From NCBI GenBank assembly GCA_030603685.1, contig JAUVXG010000003.1, positions 1-64,000 on the forward strand: DNA of 64,000 nt, given 5' to 3'. This DNA comes from Pleomorphomonas sp. (GTDB taxonomy: Bacteria > Pseudomonadota > Alphaproteobacteria > Rhizobiales > Pleomorphomonadaceae). Below, piece after piece: positions 53,165 to 62,254 of this stretch. Every line of letters begins with the position of its first letter. The stretch's first letter is position 1. The notes beneath the pieces are model-generated. The model made no database searches. It was not told the DNA's origin and saw only the letters and a program-made list of their open reading frames with translations. The translations under genes and the position numbers were made by a program.

Positions 53165-54820
53165 ATGGCGCGCGAGTTCATCTATTACATGCACGGCACC
53201 ACCAAGTCTTACGGTGGTGGCAAGAAGGTTCTCGACAACATTCACTTGCAGTTCTACCCGGACGCCAAGATCGGCGTGCTCGGCCCCAACGGCTCGGGCA
53301 AGTCGACGCTTCTGAAGATCATGGCCGGGCTGGACAAGGAATTCACCGGCGAGGCATGGCTGGCCAAGGGCGCCACCGTCGGCTACCTGCCGCAGGAACC
53401 GCAGCTCGATCCGAACCTCGACGTGTTCGGCAACGTCATGCTCGGCGTCGCCAAGGACAAGGCGCTGATCGACGAATACAACGAGCTGATGATGGACTAC
53501 TCGGAAGAGAACGCCGAGAAGGCCACCAAGATCCAGGACATCATCGACGCCAGGAACCTCTGGGATCTCGACAGCAAGGTCGAGATGGCCATGGACGCGC
53601 TGCGCTGCCCGCCCGGCGACTCCGACGTCTCCACGCGGTCGGGCGGCGAGAAGCGCCGCGTGGCGCTGGCCAAGCTGCTGCTCGAAAACCACGACCTCTT
53701 GCTCCTCGACGAGCCGACCAACCATCTCGACGCCGAGTCGGTCGCCTGGCTGGAAAAGCATCTGCGCGAGTTCCCCGGCGCCGTCCTGATCGTCACCCAC
53801 GACCGCTACTTCCTCGACAACGTCACCGGCTGGATTCTCGAGCTGGACCGTGGTCGCGGCATTCCCTACGAGGGCAACTACTCGGCCTACCTCACGGCCA
53901 AGTCCAAGCGCCTGGAGCAGGAGGGCCGCGAGGCCGCCGCCCAGCAGCGCGCCCTGGAGCGCGAGCGCGAGTGGATCGGCGCCAGCCCCAAGGCCCGGCA
54001 GGCCAAGTCGAAGGCGCGTATCAAGTCCTACGACGAGCTGCTGCGCCGCAACGAGGAGCGGCAGACGGTCACCAACGCCCAGATCGTCATTCCGCCCGGC
54101 CCGCGCCTCGGCGACAACGTCATCAAGGTCGAGGGCCTCAACAAGGGCTATGGCGATCGCCTGCTGATCGAGGACCTCAGCTTCTCGCTGCCGCCGGGCG
54201 GCATCGTCGGCATCATCGGTCCCAACGGCGCCGGCAAGACGACGCTGTTCCGCATGATCACCGGCCAGGAGACGCCCGACAGCGGCTCGATCACCGTCGG
54301 CGAGACGGTGAAGCTCGGCTATGTCGACCAGAGCCGCGACGCGCTCGACCCCAACAAGACCGTCTGGGAGGAAATCTCCGGCGGCGCCGACGTGATCTAC
54401 CTCGGCAAGAAGGAAGTGAATTCGCGCGCCTACTGCTCGTCGTTCAACTTCAAGGGTGGCGACCAGCAGCAGAAGGTGGGCTCGCTCTCCGGCGGTCAGC
54501 GCAACCGCGTGCACATGGCCAAGATGATCAAGTCGGGCTCCAACGTGCTGCTGCTCGACGAACCGACCAACGACCTGGACACCGAAACCCTGGCCGCCCT
54601 TGAGGACGCGCTGGAGGATTTCGCCGGTTGCGCCGTGATCATCTCGCATGATCGCATGTTCCTCGACCGCCTTGCGACGCACATCCTGGCCTTCGAGGGC
54701 GACAGCCACGTGGAATGGTTCGAGGGCAACTTCGAATCCTACGAGGAAGACAAGAAGCGCCGCCTCGGCGCCGACGCCGTCAACCCGCACCGGGTGAAGT
54801 ACAAGCCGCTGACGCGGTGA
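53165..54820 (+). CDS. ettA: Energy-dependent translational throttle protein EttA (ABC-F)
   Basis: 551 residues, near the 555 of E. coli EttA. Two ABC domains: Walker A GPNGSGKS (about 39) and GPNGAGKT (about 353); signatures [12 protein letters not shown] (about 162) and [13 protein letters not shown] (about 442); Walker B/dipeptide [14 protein letters not shown] and [14 protein letters not shown]. The arm between them (about 240-320) is the P-site interaction motif that contacts ribosome and tRNA. Cytosolic; gates the first peptide bond according to ATP/ADP level. It is monocistronic with a stem-loop after the stop. Confidence 0.96.
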   Translation: MAREFIYYMHGTTKSYGGGKKVLDNIHLQFYPDAKIGVLGPNGSGKSTLLKIMAGLDKEFTGEAWLAKGATVGYLPQEPQLDPNLDVFGNVMLGVAKDKALIDEYNELMMDYSEENAEKATKIQDIIDARNLWDLDSKVEMAMDALRCPPGDSDVSTRSGGEKRRVALAKLLLENHDLLLLDEPTNHLDAESVAWLEKHLREFPGAVLIVTHDRYFLDNVTGWILELDRGRGIPYEGNYSAYLTAKSKRLEQEGREAAAQQRALEREREWIGASPKARQAKSKARIKSYDELLRRNEERQTVTNAQIVIPPGPRLGDNVIKVEGLNKGYGDRLLIEDLSFSLPPGGIVGIIGPNGAGKTTLFRMITGQETPDSGSITVGETVKLGYVDQSRDALDPNKTVWEEISGGADVIYLGKKEVNSRAYCSSFNFKGGDQQQKVGSLSGGQRNRVHMAKMIKSGSNVLLLDEPTNDLDTETLAALEDALEDFAGCAVIISHDRMFLDRLATHILAFEGDSHVEWFEGNFESYEEDKKRRLGADAVNPHRVKYKPLTR

Positions 54821-54830
54821 TAGGATCACG

Positions 54831-54853
54831 GGCCGCCGGCACTGTCGGCGGCC
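54831..54853 (+). terminator. Stem-loop terminator after ettA
   Basis: Perfect eight-base stem GGCCGCCG / CGGCGGCC with a seven-base loop, ten bases after the stop; only a short T-containing tail (TGTTCGG) follows. Confidence 0.55.
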
Positions 54854-54880
54854 TGTTCGGGAAAGGCGGATGCACGCGGC

Positions 54881-54934
54881 GTATCATCCGCGATACAAGT
54901 CTCTTGACGATCTGGTGTATCACGTTATGATACA
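54881..54934 (+). promoter_or_regulatory. higBA promoter with two HigA-type operators
   Basis: Two inverted repeats: GTATC-n6-GATAC (54881-54896) and the perfect TGTATCA-cgtta-TGATACA (54916-54934). A promoter TTGACG (54904) and TATGAT (54926) lies between and over them, so HigA binding would block RNA polymerase. Confidence 0.75.
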
Positions 54935-54955
54935 TAGCGAGGCAAGAGGCAAACC

Positions 54956-55237
54956 GTGATCCGTTCGTTCAAGGATGCCAGAACAGAGGCGGTGGCGAGC
55001 GGCAAATCGCCAAAGGGATTCCCGCCCGACATTGTGAGAGTTGCGGTCCGCAAACTCACCATCCTCAACTCGGCTTTCGTTCTGGACGATCTTCGGTCTC
55101 CACCGGGCAACCGTTTGGAAGCGCTGAAAGGCGATCGGCACGGTCAGCATTCGATCCGAATCAACGATCAATGGCGCATCTGTTTCATCTGGAAAGACGG
55201 CGGTGCTGAGGACGTTGAAGTCGTCGATTACCATTGA
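54956..55237 (+). CDS. higB: HigB/RelE-type mRNA interferase toxin
   Basis: 93 residues. MIRSFKDARTE at the start, LDDLRSPPGNRLEALKGDR (about 44-62) and the C-terminal QHSIRINDQWRICFIW segment are the HigB signature, including the basic catalytic Arg/His residues. It cleaves mRNA on the ribosome. It lies 25 bases before higA, the typical toxin-first order, downstream of two operators. GAGGCAAGAGG precedes its start. Confidence 0.92.
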   Translation: MIRSFKDARTEAVASGKSPKGFPPDIVRVAVRKLTILNSAFVLDDLRSPPGNRLEALKGDRHGQHSIRINDQWRICFIWKDGGAEDVEVVDYH

Positions 55238-55262
55238 TCGGCCGAACCAAGGAGGGTTAGCC

Positions 55263-55559
55263 ATGACCGACATTCTGCCCCCGGTGCATCCCGGCGAGAT
55301 CCTTCGCGAGGAGTTCCTCGTGCCACTCAAGATGAGCGCGGGTGCCCTGGCAAAGAGGCTTGGTGTTCCCCGTACCCGCATCGAGCGGCTGGCCAGCGAG
55401 CAGACCGGCGTTACCCCCGACACGGCGCTTCGCCTCGGCAAGTTCTTCGACACGACGCCAGAGTTCTGGATGACCTTGCAGGCGAGCTATGACCTCAAGG
55501 TTCACGCCGCCTCGCTCGTGACAGATCTCGCCGCTATCCACAGGTATGAAGCGGCGTGA
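55263..55559 (+). CDS. higA: HigA-type HTH antitoxin
   Basis: 98 residues from the ATG at 55263 (AAGGAGGG upstream). It opens with the family signature LPPVHPGEILREEFLVPLKM, contains a Cro/CI helix-turn-helix (GALAKRLGVPRTRIERLASE) and the hallmark DTTPEFWMTLQ (about 68-78). It binds HigB and represses the operon through the TGTATCA dyads. Compared with the orphan HigA-like protein at 4432-4725 it has the same layout, about 40 % similar by eye. Confidence 0.93.
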   Translation: MTDILPPVHPGEILREEFLVPLKMSAGALAKRLGVPRTRIERLASEQTGVTPDTALRLGKFFDTTPEFWMTLQASYDLKVHAASLVTDLAAIHRYEAA

Positions 55560-55601
55560 CTGCGTTCGTGCTTGCCCCGACCCGAGCGAGGAGGCTGTTC
55601 C

Positions 55602-56366
55602 ATGGCCGACTGGTCGCCTGACACCTACCTGAAGTTCGAGGACGAGAGGACGCGGCCGGCGCGCGATCTCGTCAATGCCGTACCGCTCGCCAACCCGTCC
55701 TTCGTGGTCGACATTGGTTGCGGGCCCGGCAACTCCACTGAGCTTCTGGTGGAGTGCTTTCCGGCGGCGCGGCACCTCGGCATCGACACCTCGCCGGCCA
55801 TGCTCGACAAGGCGCGGGCGCGCCTGCCGAACGTCGAGTTCCGGCTGGCCGACGCCGCCACCTTCAAGCCGGATGCGGCGCCCGATCTCATCTTCGCCAA
55901 TGCCGTGTTCCAGTGGCTGCCGGGCCATCTCGGCCTCTTCGTCCACCTGATGGGCGAGCTGGCGCCCGGCGGCGTGCTGGCGGTGCAGATGCCCGACAAC
56001 ATCGCCGAACCTTCGCACGCCCTGATGCGCGACGTGGCCGCTTCCGGTCGCTGGGCGGACAAGCTCAGGGACGCGGCCCGCGCGCCGCTGCCGCCGGTCC
56101 GGGCCTATTACGAGGCCTTGAAGCCGCATTGCCGCCGGCTCGACATCTGGCACACCGTCTACAACCACCCGCTCACTGATGCGGCTGCGGTGGTGGAGTG
56201 GGTGCGCTCCACCGGCCTCAAGCCCTTCCTCGATCCGCTCGACGAGGGCGAACGGGCCGACTTCCTCGCCGCCTATACCGAGAAGGTGGCCGAGGCCTAT
56301 CCGCCGCTGAAAGATGGCGGCGTGCTCCTGAGATTTCCGCGATTGTTCATCGTTGCCACGAGGTAG
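55602..56366 (+). CDS. tam: Trans-aconitate 2-methyltransferase
   Basis: 254 residues from the ATG at 55602, the usual Tam length. It starts [20 protein letters not shown], characteristic of Tam; the SAM-binding motif [12 protein letters not shown] (about 36-47) and [10 protein letters not shown] (about 105) are intact. It methylates trans-aconitate (a by-product inhibitory to aconitase) using SAM in the cytosol. GAGGAGG precedes the start. It is followed after 3 bases by a small acidic-protein gene, so they are probably cotranscribed. Confidence 0.92.
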   Translation: MADWSPDTYLKFEDERTRPARDLVNAVPLANPSFVVDIGCGPGNSTELLVECFPAARHLGIDTSPAMLDKARARLPNVEFRLADAATFKPDAAPDLIFANAVFQWLPGHLGLFVHLMGELAPGGVLAVQMPDNIAEPSHALMRDVAASGRWADKLRDAARAPLPPVRAYYEALKPHCRRLDIWHTVYNHPLTDAAAVVEWVRSTGLKPFLDPLDEGERADFLAAYTEKVAEAYPPLKDGGVLLRFPRLFIVATR

Positions 56367-56369
56367 ACC

Positions 56370-56654
56370 ATGGCCGACACCGTTACCCTCACCATCAGCC
56401 GGGACGAGGCCATCGTGCTGCACGAGTGGCTGGCCCGCGTCGTCGACGACGAGAATGCCGAGGGCATCGAGGAAACGCTGGAGGACGATGCCGAGGTGTG
56501 GGCGCTCGACGCCGTGCTGATCCTCCTGGAACAGGCGCTCGACGAACCGCTCAGCGAGAACTTCGACAAGATACTGAAGGGCGCCCGCAAGCGCCTGAAG
56601 GACGCCAACGGCCCGTGGCCGTGGGATGCGGGCGGCGAAGAACAAGCCCCCTGA
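56370..56654 (+). CDS. Small acidic hypothetical protein
   Basis: 94 residues, with Glu/Asp-rich helices (DENAEGIEETLEDDAEVWAL) and a Trp-rich end (GPWPWDAGGEE). No signal or membrane segment. It starts three bases after the tam stop in the same operon. It may be a protein-binding factor, but no family is recognised. Confidence 0.7.
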   Translation: MADTVTLTISRDEAIVLHEWLARVVDDENAEGIEETLEDDAEVWALDAVLILLEQALDEPLSENFDKILKGARKRLKDANGPWPWDAGGEEQAP

Positions 56655-56655
56655 A

Positions 56656-56984
56656 ACCTGACAGGAAACTCTACTGGGGCGGGCACCTGGCTTAGAACGC
56701 TGCGCTTCCGGTGCTCACGGTCCCTTGGCATTGGCGGTTTACCGCCAATGCCTGGTGTTTGCTCAACGCAACTCCGGACGCAAAACCGGTTCCCACTTTT
56801 GCTGGAGTTGCTGGAAGTCCGCTCCGCTCCGGTTCTCGCGTTCGTCGCCATCTGCCGCACCCCAGCGAGTTTCCATGTCAGGTTTTGCGACACTCCGGAC
56901 ACCTCTTTCGCTGGCGCCGCGGCAGCCCTCCTCGCATCCCGCGCCGGCGCCCTCTGCCGGACTACCGCGCGTTTCCTGTCAGGT
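56656..56984. repeat. Inverted-repeat-bounded intergenic segment (MITE-like)
   Basis: ACCTGACAGGAAAC (56656-56669) and its exact reverse complement GTTTCCTGTCAGGT (56971-56984) bracket about 300 bases without a gene. Inside lie an 11-pair hairpin (GGCATTGGCGG-ttta-CCGCCAATGCC, 56727-56752) that may terminate the tam operon and a repeat A copy (56764-56806). No target-site duplication is obvious. The remaining intergenic sequence to 57217 shows no gene. Confidence 0.6.
56764..56806 (-). repeat. Intergenic repeat family A copy
   Basis: Reverse orientation: CTCCAGCAAAAGTGGGAACC then GGTTTTGCGTCCGGAGTTGCG; close to the family consensus. Confidence 0.8.
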
Positions 56985-57217
56985 AGCTAAACCCCAGGTG
57001 GCAGGCGACCGTTGCCGGGAATCCTCAGCCTCCGTTTTCTCCACTATCGTAATGTCCCGATAAGTCTTTCCACTCATGCGCATAGATCGGCGGGTGGTCA
57101 TAGTGCCGGCCGCCTCGATCCGGCTGCGGTCCGGTCGTGGCTGCGCGGCGGAAACACGGCCTTGGGGAGGCCGGGGAACATTCGCCGGCTGATGTGGTTT
57201 GTTGCGTGGAGGGCGCC

Positions 57218-57907
57218 ATGACACCGACGGTCCTGATTACGGGGGCAAGCCGAGGCGTCGGCCTGGAGCTCGTCCGCCAGTATCTTCAGCGCGGGGCGCG
57301 CGTGCTCGCCATCCATCGGCCCGGACCGATTCCGGAGGCGCTGGCGTCGCTCTATGCCGACAACGCCGACCATATGCGGCTGATCGCCCTCGACGTTCGC
57401 GCGGCCAGCGCCGTCGTCAATCTGGCGGCCCGGCTGTCGGAGCGGATCGACATCCTCATCAACAACACCGGCATGCTCATGGGAACCGGCTTTGCGCCCG
57501 CCGGCAACCTGGTCGGCGGGGTCTTGCGCGCCTCCCTGCAGGTCAACGCCACCGGGCCGCTGTTCGTGGCGCAGGCGGCGCTGTCCAACATGACGCGCGG
57601 CGGCAAGATCGCCACCATCCTGCCGATCGGCGACGTGCGCAGCCTCGACCTGCTCGATGAGGATGCGCGGCAGGCGGCCAAGGCGGCGGTGGTGAGGGTG
57701 ATGCAGTCGCTCGCCCACGATCTCAAGCCGGCCGGCGTGGCGGTGGCGCTGATCCACCCCGGCGCGGTCGGCCCGGGACCGGATGGCGAAGAAGCCGAGG
57801 TCAGCCTCGCCGAAAGCGCGCGCGGCATCGTCGGCGTGATCGACGCGCTGACGCTGGAGACCACCGGCCAGTTCTTCGGCTTCGACGGTGGTTTGGCGGA
57901 GGAGTGA
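57218..57907 (+). CDS. Short-chain dehydrogenase-like protein lacking the catalytic tyrosine
   Basis: 229 residues from the ATG at 57218 (GGAGGG upstream). The Rossmann motif LITGASRGVGLELV (5-18), INNTGMLMG (NNAG-like, about 85) and the glycine-rich C-terminus mark a classical SDR. The active-site YxxxK reads RQAAK, so the tyrosine is Arg while the Lys is kept; oxidoreductase activity is therefore doubtful. Similar tyrosine-less SDRs are known as binding or regulatory proteins. It stands alone. Confidence 0.78.
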   Translation: MTPTVLITGASRGVGLELVRQYLQRGARVLAIHRPGPIPEALASLYADNADHMRLIALDVRAASAVVNLAARLSERIDILINNTGMLMGTGFAPAGNLVGGVLRASLQVNATGPLFVAQAALSNMTRGGKIATILPIGDVRSLDLLDEDARQAAKAAVVRVMQSLAHDLKPAGVAVALIHPGAVGPGPDGEEAEVSLAESARGIVGVIDALTLETTGQFFGFDGGLAEE

Positions 57908-58016
57908 GCGGTTTTCCGGCCTGCCGCATTTCCATAAAATTCTAGGCATTTCGTGAAAGCGATATCCATTTGTAGGCTTTATTTTGCCCTTTACGCTTTC
58001 TGTGGGTGGTGCCGGA

Positions 58017-59099
58017 ATGCTCGAAACGAATTTGGTCGACTTCAAAAGTCTCGCGCTCGATCCATCTCCGGATCGCAAGAACGAACTGCTCAAGGGTGTC
58101 TCGTCGCTGTTCGCCTTTACGTCCGAACGCTGCACGCTCGAGCAGATCGAAATCTACGACGACGTCATTACCCGCCTGTCGGAAATGGTGGAGATCGAGG
58201 CGCGTATCGTTGCCGCCGAGAAGATCGCCCCGTTGCGCCGGGCGCCGGAACGGGCCGTCCGCACCTTTGCTCGGGACGACGAGGCCGCCTTGGCCTCGCC
58301 GGTGCTGAAGCAGTCGCCGGTGCTCAACGACCACGATCTCGTCGCCATCGCCGAGGAGAAGGGACCCGATCACCTGAAGGCGATCGCCCAGCGCTCGGTG
58401 CTCAGCGAACGGGTGGCCGATATCGTCGTCAGCCGTGGCGACGTCGAAGTCCGTCGCCTCGTTGCCGGCAACTACGGCGCCCGCCTCAGCGAAATCGCGC
58501 TGGCCTGCATCGTGCAGCAGGCGCTGTCCGATTCCCGCACCGCCGAGATCCTCGGCCGCCGTCCCGACACGCCGGACGCCATCATCTCGCAGGTGATCGG
58601 CAAGGCGGTCGATCATGTGCGCTCGACGGTGATGGGCGAGAAGAACGACGATCTCGAAGCCAATCTCGCCGAGGCCGCTCGCTTGGCCGAGGCGCGGCTG
58701 TCCAACTCCTACTGGCTCGGCCTCTACGACTTCGAGTCGGCCTGGGAGCGCATCCGCCAGCAGGGCGGCGAGCGCATCGTCTCCGAGGAACTGCTCTGCC
58801 AGTATGCCGTGGAGGACCGCTTCGCCGACGTGGTCGCCACCTTCGCGCTGCTCACCGACCTCGACATCGAGGAAGCCAAGCACTGGCTGGTGCGCGTCGA
58901 CACCGAACCCTTCGTGGTCATGGCCCGCGCGCTCGGCCTCCGCTTCGCCACCGTGCAGGAAATGCTGAAGTGCGGCCCGTGGAAGCACCGGCTCGACAAC
59001 TGGCAGCGCAACGACGCGCTCACCCAGTTCCAGCAGATCGATCCGCGCGTCGCCCGCGCCCGCATCACCGCCTCGCGCGGCGTGCGCAGCATCGGCTGA
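58017..59099 (+). CDS. DUF2336 family protein
   Basis: 360 residues from the ATG at 58017. The helical, HEAT-like repeat pattern with a long central region SPVLNDHDLVAIAEEKGPDH matches DUF2336, a family restricted largely to alphaproteobacteria and of unknown function. The protein is soluble, acidic in the first half and Arg-rich later. It is monocistronic with a strong terminator 30 bases after the stop. AT-rich sequence precedes it. Confidence 0.82.
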   Translation: MLETNLVDFKSLALDPSPDRKNELLKGVSSLFAFTSERCTLEQIEIYDDVITRLSEMVEIEARIVAAEKIAPLRRAPERAVRTFARDDEAALASPVLKQSPVLNDHDLVAIAEEKGPDHLKAIAQRSVLSERVADIVVSRGDVEVRRLVAGNYGARLSEIALACIVQQALSDSRTAEILGRRPDTPDAIISQVIGKAVDHVRSTVMGEKNDDLEANLAEAARLAEARLSNSYWLGLYDFESAWERIRQQGGERIVSEELLCQYAVEDRFADVVATFALLTDLDIEEAKHWLVRVDTEPFVVMARALGLRFATVQEMLKCGPWKHRLDNWQRNDALTQFQQIDPRVARARITASRGVRSIG

Positions 59100-59130
59100 A
59101 CCCGGCACCCACAGGAAACGACCAGTCATC

Positions 59131-59173
59131 GCGGCGGCCCCCCGGCAATCCGGGCGGGCCGCCGCTCCGTTTT
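59131..59173 (+). terminator. Rho-independent terminator after the DUF2336 gene
   Basis: GCGGCGGCCC / GGGCCGCCGC ten-pair stem with an inner CCCGG-caat-CCGGG hairpin, followed by TCCGTTTT. Position and T tail are typical. Confidence 0.8.
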
Positions 59174-59180
59174 GGGCACG

Positions 59181-59270
59181 TTCCGCCTGATCCGGACTCG
59201 TCCGGCTCAAGCGGTGTTCGGCGAGAGAAACTCCAGCAAAGTGGGAACCGGTTTTCTGAAATTGCTCCAG
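59181..59270 (+). repeat. Adjacent repeat B (half) and repeat A (truncated) copies
   Basis: 59181-59216: CCGCCTGATCCGGA-ctcg-TCCGGCTCAAGCGG, the B palindrome. 59231-59270: CTCCAGCAAAGTGGGAACCG followed by GTTTTCTGAAATTGCTCCAG, a shortened repeat A whose ends are mutually inverted (CTCCAGCAA / TTGCTCCAG). Repeats A and B are thus separate elements that insert into each other's neighbourhood. Confidence 0.7.
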
Positions 59271-59495
59271 GCGCACAGAGGGGGCGCCCCATCCTTTCCA
59301 CTTTCTTTCCGGGGGTGTCGGAAATGCTGGTCAGACTAGATTGAAGTAACTTCAAATATATTACTGTCAACGTGGTCATGGAATGAAATGCGCGTTAACT
59401 TTTTTCGTGTAGTGATTTTACCAACATAAGTTGAAAGATGGTTTCAGGCAAGTACTCTACTTGCTCTCGCCGAAAGTACTGGAGGATGCACGCAC

Positions 59496-60971
59496 ATGTG
59501 GCCGTTTTCCGATCGTTCCTCAGCGGTTCTTGAAGCACTTGGTCGTTCCCAGGCGGTGATCGAGTTCGAGCCGGATGGCAAGATCATCACGGCCAACGCC
59601 AACTTCCTGGCCGTCATGGGCTATGGGCTCGACGAGATCGTCGGCAAGCACCATTCGATCTTCGTGGATCCGGCGGATGTGAAGACGGACGCCTACCAGA
59701 CCTTCTGGCGCGACCTCAGGGATGGACGCTATCAGTCGGCCGAGTTCAAGCGGCTTGGCAAAGGCGGCCGCGAGGTGTGGATCCAGGCGACCTACAATCC
59801 GGTGCTCGACAGGTCGGGCAAGGTTGTGCGTGTTGTCAAGTTCGCCACCGACGTCACCGCCCGCAAGCTGGAGGGCGCCGAGGTGCGCGGACAGATCGCC
59901 GCCATCCATCGCGCCCAGGCCGTCATCTCGTTCAATCCGGACGGCACGGTGATCGACGCCAACGACAACTTCCTGAGCGCCATGGGGTATGGGCGCGACG
60001 AGGTCGTCGGCAAGCACCACGCCATGTTCATGCCGGCGAACGAGCGTGACACGCCGGCCTACAAGGCCTTCTGGGACGAACTCAGGGCCGGCAAGTTCAA
60101 GTCCGACGAGTTCCGGCGGGTCGGCAAGAACGGCAAGGACATCTACATTCAGGCCACCTACAATCCGATCTTCGACATGGCCGGCCGCCTCATCAAGGTG
60201 ACCAAGCTCGCCACCGACATCACCGAGGCAGTCGGGCGCCGCAAGGCCCGCCAGGCGGCGCAGGCCGACATCACCCGCGATCTCGACGAAGTGGCCGGCA
60301 TGGTCGCCCGGTCCAACGTCGCGGCCGAGAGCGCCAACGACATCGCCGGCACCACGGCCTCCAACGTGCAGGCCGTCGCTGCCGGCGCCGAGGAGCTGGC
60401 GGCGTCGGTCGCCGAGATCAGCCGTCAGGTGGGGGTCGCCCTCACCGTGTCGGAGGAAGCGGTGCAGCAGGCTGAAACCGCCACCAAGGTGGTGTCCGGC
60501 CTCGCCACCGCCGCCCAGAAGATCGACCAGGTGGTGGAGCTCATCAACAACATCGCCGGGCAGACCAACCTTCTGGCGCTGAACGCCACCATCGAGGCGG
60601 CGCGGGCCGGCGAAATGGGCAAGGGCTTTGCCGTCGTCGCCTCGGAGGTGAAGCAGCTCGCCGCCCAGACCTCGAAGGCCACAGACGAGATCGCGGCGGA
60701 GATCGCCGGCGTTCAGTCGATCACCACCGAGGCGGTGTCGACCATCGCCGGCATCTCCTCGACCATCACCCGCATCAATGGTGTGTCCTCGTCGATCGCC
60801 ACGGCGGTCGAGCAGCAGGCGGCCGTGACGCAGGACATGTCGGGCAACATGCAGACGGCCGCGCGCGGCGTCGACAGCATCGCCCACTCGCTCAGCGAGA
60901 TCAGCGGCTCGGTGCGGACGATCAACACCGCCACCGAGAACCTTCAGCGGGCGGCGCTGGCCATCGCCTGA
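59496..60971 (+). CDS. PAS-PAS methyl-accepting chemotaxis protein (cytoplasmic)
   Basis: 491 residues. Two PAS domains in tandem (about 12-120 and 130-245), nearly duplicated: [15 protein letters not shown] / [15 protein letters not shown] and [10 protein letters not shown] / [10 protein letters not shown]. The signalling domain follows, with [18 protein letters not shown] (about 360). No membrane segment, so it senses an intracellular or redox cue, possibly through haem or FAD (no ligand residue can be fixed). GGAGGA precedes the start. Like the globin receptor, it is a cytosolic energy or aerotaxis candidate. Confidence 0.92.
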   Translation: MWPFSDRSSAVLEALGRSQAVIEFEPDGKIITANANFLAVMGYGLDEIVGKHHSIFVDPADVKTDAYQTFWRDLRDGRYQSAEFKRLGKGGREVWIQATYNPVLDRSGKVVRVVKFATDVTARKLEGAEVRGQIAAIHRAQAVISFNPDGTVIDANDNFLSAMGYGRDEVVGKHHAMFMPANERDTPAYKAFWDELRAGKFKSDEFRRVGKNGKDIYIQATYNPIFDMAGRLIKVTKLATDITEAVGRRKARQAAQADITRDLDEVAGMVARSNVAAESANDIAGTTASNVQAVAAGAEELAASVAEISRQVGVALTVSEEAVQQAETATKVVSGLATAAQKIDQVVELINNIAGQTNLLALNATIEAARAGEMGKGFAVVASEVKQLAAQTSKATDEIAAEIAGVQSITTEAVSTIAGISSTITRINGVSSSIATAVEQQAAVTQDMSGNMQTAARGVDSIAHSLSEISGSVRTINTATENLQRAALAIA

Positions 60972-60984
60972 CGACCGCCAACCG

Positions 60985-62064
60985 TCACCTGATCCGGCCG
61001 CGTGCGGCAACCGACACCGCGCGCGGCGCCGGTTTTTCGGCCGATATCAGATAGACCTCGTCCACCATGTTGGTCACCACGCAGGCGTGGTTGGGCACGA
61101 TGCGCAGCCGGTCTCCGACCTTGAGACCGGTCGGGCCGGTGCTGACGAGGCGGCCGTGTTCCTCCGACAGCTGGTCGATGGCGAGGTCGTCGCGGCCGAG
61201 CACGTGGCCGTAGCCGGTCAGACCCAGGAGATCCGAGGTGAGGGCCTTCGAACCGGCGTCGATGATGGCGCGGTTGGCGGCAGGCACCGAGACCACCGTC
61301 GCCAGCACGGTGAGGGCGCAGTCGTCCCAGCCGCAGGCGCCGCGCGCCACCAGCGAACGATCGTTATAGACGTAGGTGCCGGGTCGATACTCGGTGACGA
61401 TGGGCGCCTCGGCCGCGTGCATCATGGTCGGCGTGCCGCCCGAGGTGATCGTCGGCACCGTGAGGCCGTCAGCCTCGATCAGCGCCTTGGCCCTCACCAT
61501 GAAATCCTGGACCGCCGCTTCGCCGCCGGCCGGCGGGTAGGTCATCAGGCCGCCGAAGGCGAGGCCGGGCGCCACCGCGATCCTTTTTGCCAGCGCCGCC
61601 GCGTCCTCGGGCGTGCCGACGCCGCAGCGGTTGGCGCCGGTGTCGCACTCGACGAGCACGCGGAGGGGCGTCGCCTCGCCCGCGAAGGCGGCCGACAGGC
61701 CATCCACCACCTCGGCGCTGTCGGCCACCACCGAGAGCCGCACCTTGCGCGCCAGCGCCGCGAGGCGGGCGAGCTTCTTCGCGCCGACGATGTTGTAGGT
61801 GATCAGCACGTCGGTGATGGCCGAACTCCCCGCCACCATGGCCTCGGCCTCGGACACCTTCTGGCAGGTGATGCCGATGGCGCCGGCCCCGATCTGCATG
61901 TCGGCGACAAGCGGCAGCTTGTGCGTCTTGATGTGCGGCCGGACCTTGAAGCCGTTCGCATCGGCATAGGCCTGAAAGCGCCGGATGTTGGCGCGGACTA
62001 TATCGACGTCGACCACGACGCTCGGCGTGTCGAGGCTTGCGGGGAAGGTTTCCATCTGGGGCAT
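60985..62064 (-). CDS. D-threonine aldolase/D-serine dehydratase-like PLP enzyme
   Basis: 359 residues from the ATG at 62064 (62055 also possible). An alanine-racemase-type N-terminal barrel with the PLP lysine in RPHIKTHKL (about 45) and the C-terminal metal motif PNHACVV (His and Cys ligands) define the DTA/DSD1 fold III family. It splits or dehydrates beta-hydroxy D-amino acids. It is divergent from a polar amino acid ABC transporter with a 34-base dyad in the shared promoter, so uptake and catabolism of a hydroxylated amino acid are probably coregulated. Confidence 0.88.
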   Translation of the reverse strand: MPQMETFPASLDTPSVVVDVDIVRANIRRFQAYADANGFKVRPHIKTHKLPLVADMQIGAGAIGITCQKVSEAEAMVAGSSAITDVLITYNIVGAKKLARLAALARKVRLSVVADSAEVVDGLSAAFAGEATPLRVLVECDTGANRCGVGTPEDAAALAKRIAVAPGLAFGGLMTYPPAGGEAAVQDFMVRAKALIEADGLTVPTITSGGTPTMMHAAEAPIVTEYRPGTYVYNDRSLVARGACGWDDCALTVLATVVSVPAANRAIIDAGSKALTSDLLGLTGYGHVLGRDDLAIDQLSEEHGRLVSTGPTGLKVGDRLRIVPNHACVVTNMVDEVYLISAEKPAPRAVSVAARGRIR

Positions 62065-62185
62065 TCCGATCTTCGGCGTGACGACACCGTGCTGAATCCC
62101 GGCAATGACGGGTCCGCTCCGGCTTTGGGCGCGTTGGCTCAATGCGCTCTTGACAAACTATGGACCCTGTATCTCAATACGTCAA

Positions 62186-62219
62186 TCCAATAACACGGAC
62201 TCATGTCCGGTATATTGGA
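62186..62219. promoter_or_regulatory. Large nested dyad between the PLP enzyme and ABC transporter genes
   Basis: TCCAATA-aca-CGGAC-tcat-GTCCG-gta-TATTGGA: both arm pairs share the exact centre (62202.5). A -35-like TTGACA lies at 62150. It resembles GntR- or LysR-type operators and would serve both divergent genes. Confidence 0.7.
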
Positions 62220-62254
62220 CAATCTGACGCTTGATCAGCAATAAAGGGAACAGA

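Larger units (their letters stand above)
59100..59495. other. 396-base intergenic region between DUF2336 and the chemoreceptor
   Basis: Contains the DUF2336 terminator (59131-59173), adjoining repeats B and A (59181-59270), then an AT-rich stretch (59340-59480) that must hold the chemoreceptor promoter. No gene is supported. Confidence 0.55.

Noticed and set aside
57953-59344. 463-codon frame overlapping the DUF2336 gene
   Set aside because: It is an alternative frame of the same DNA with Arg-rich, domain-free translation, running through the terminator and repeats.
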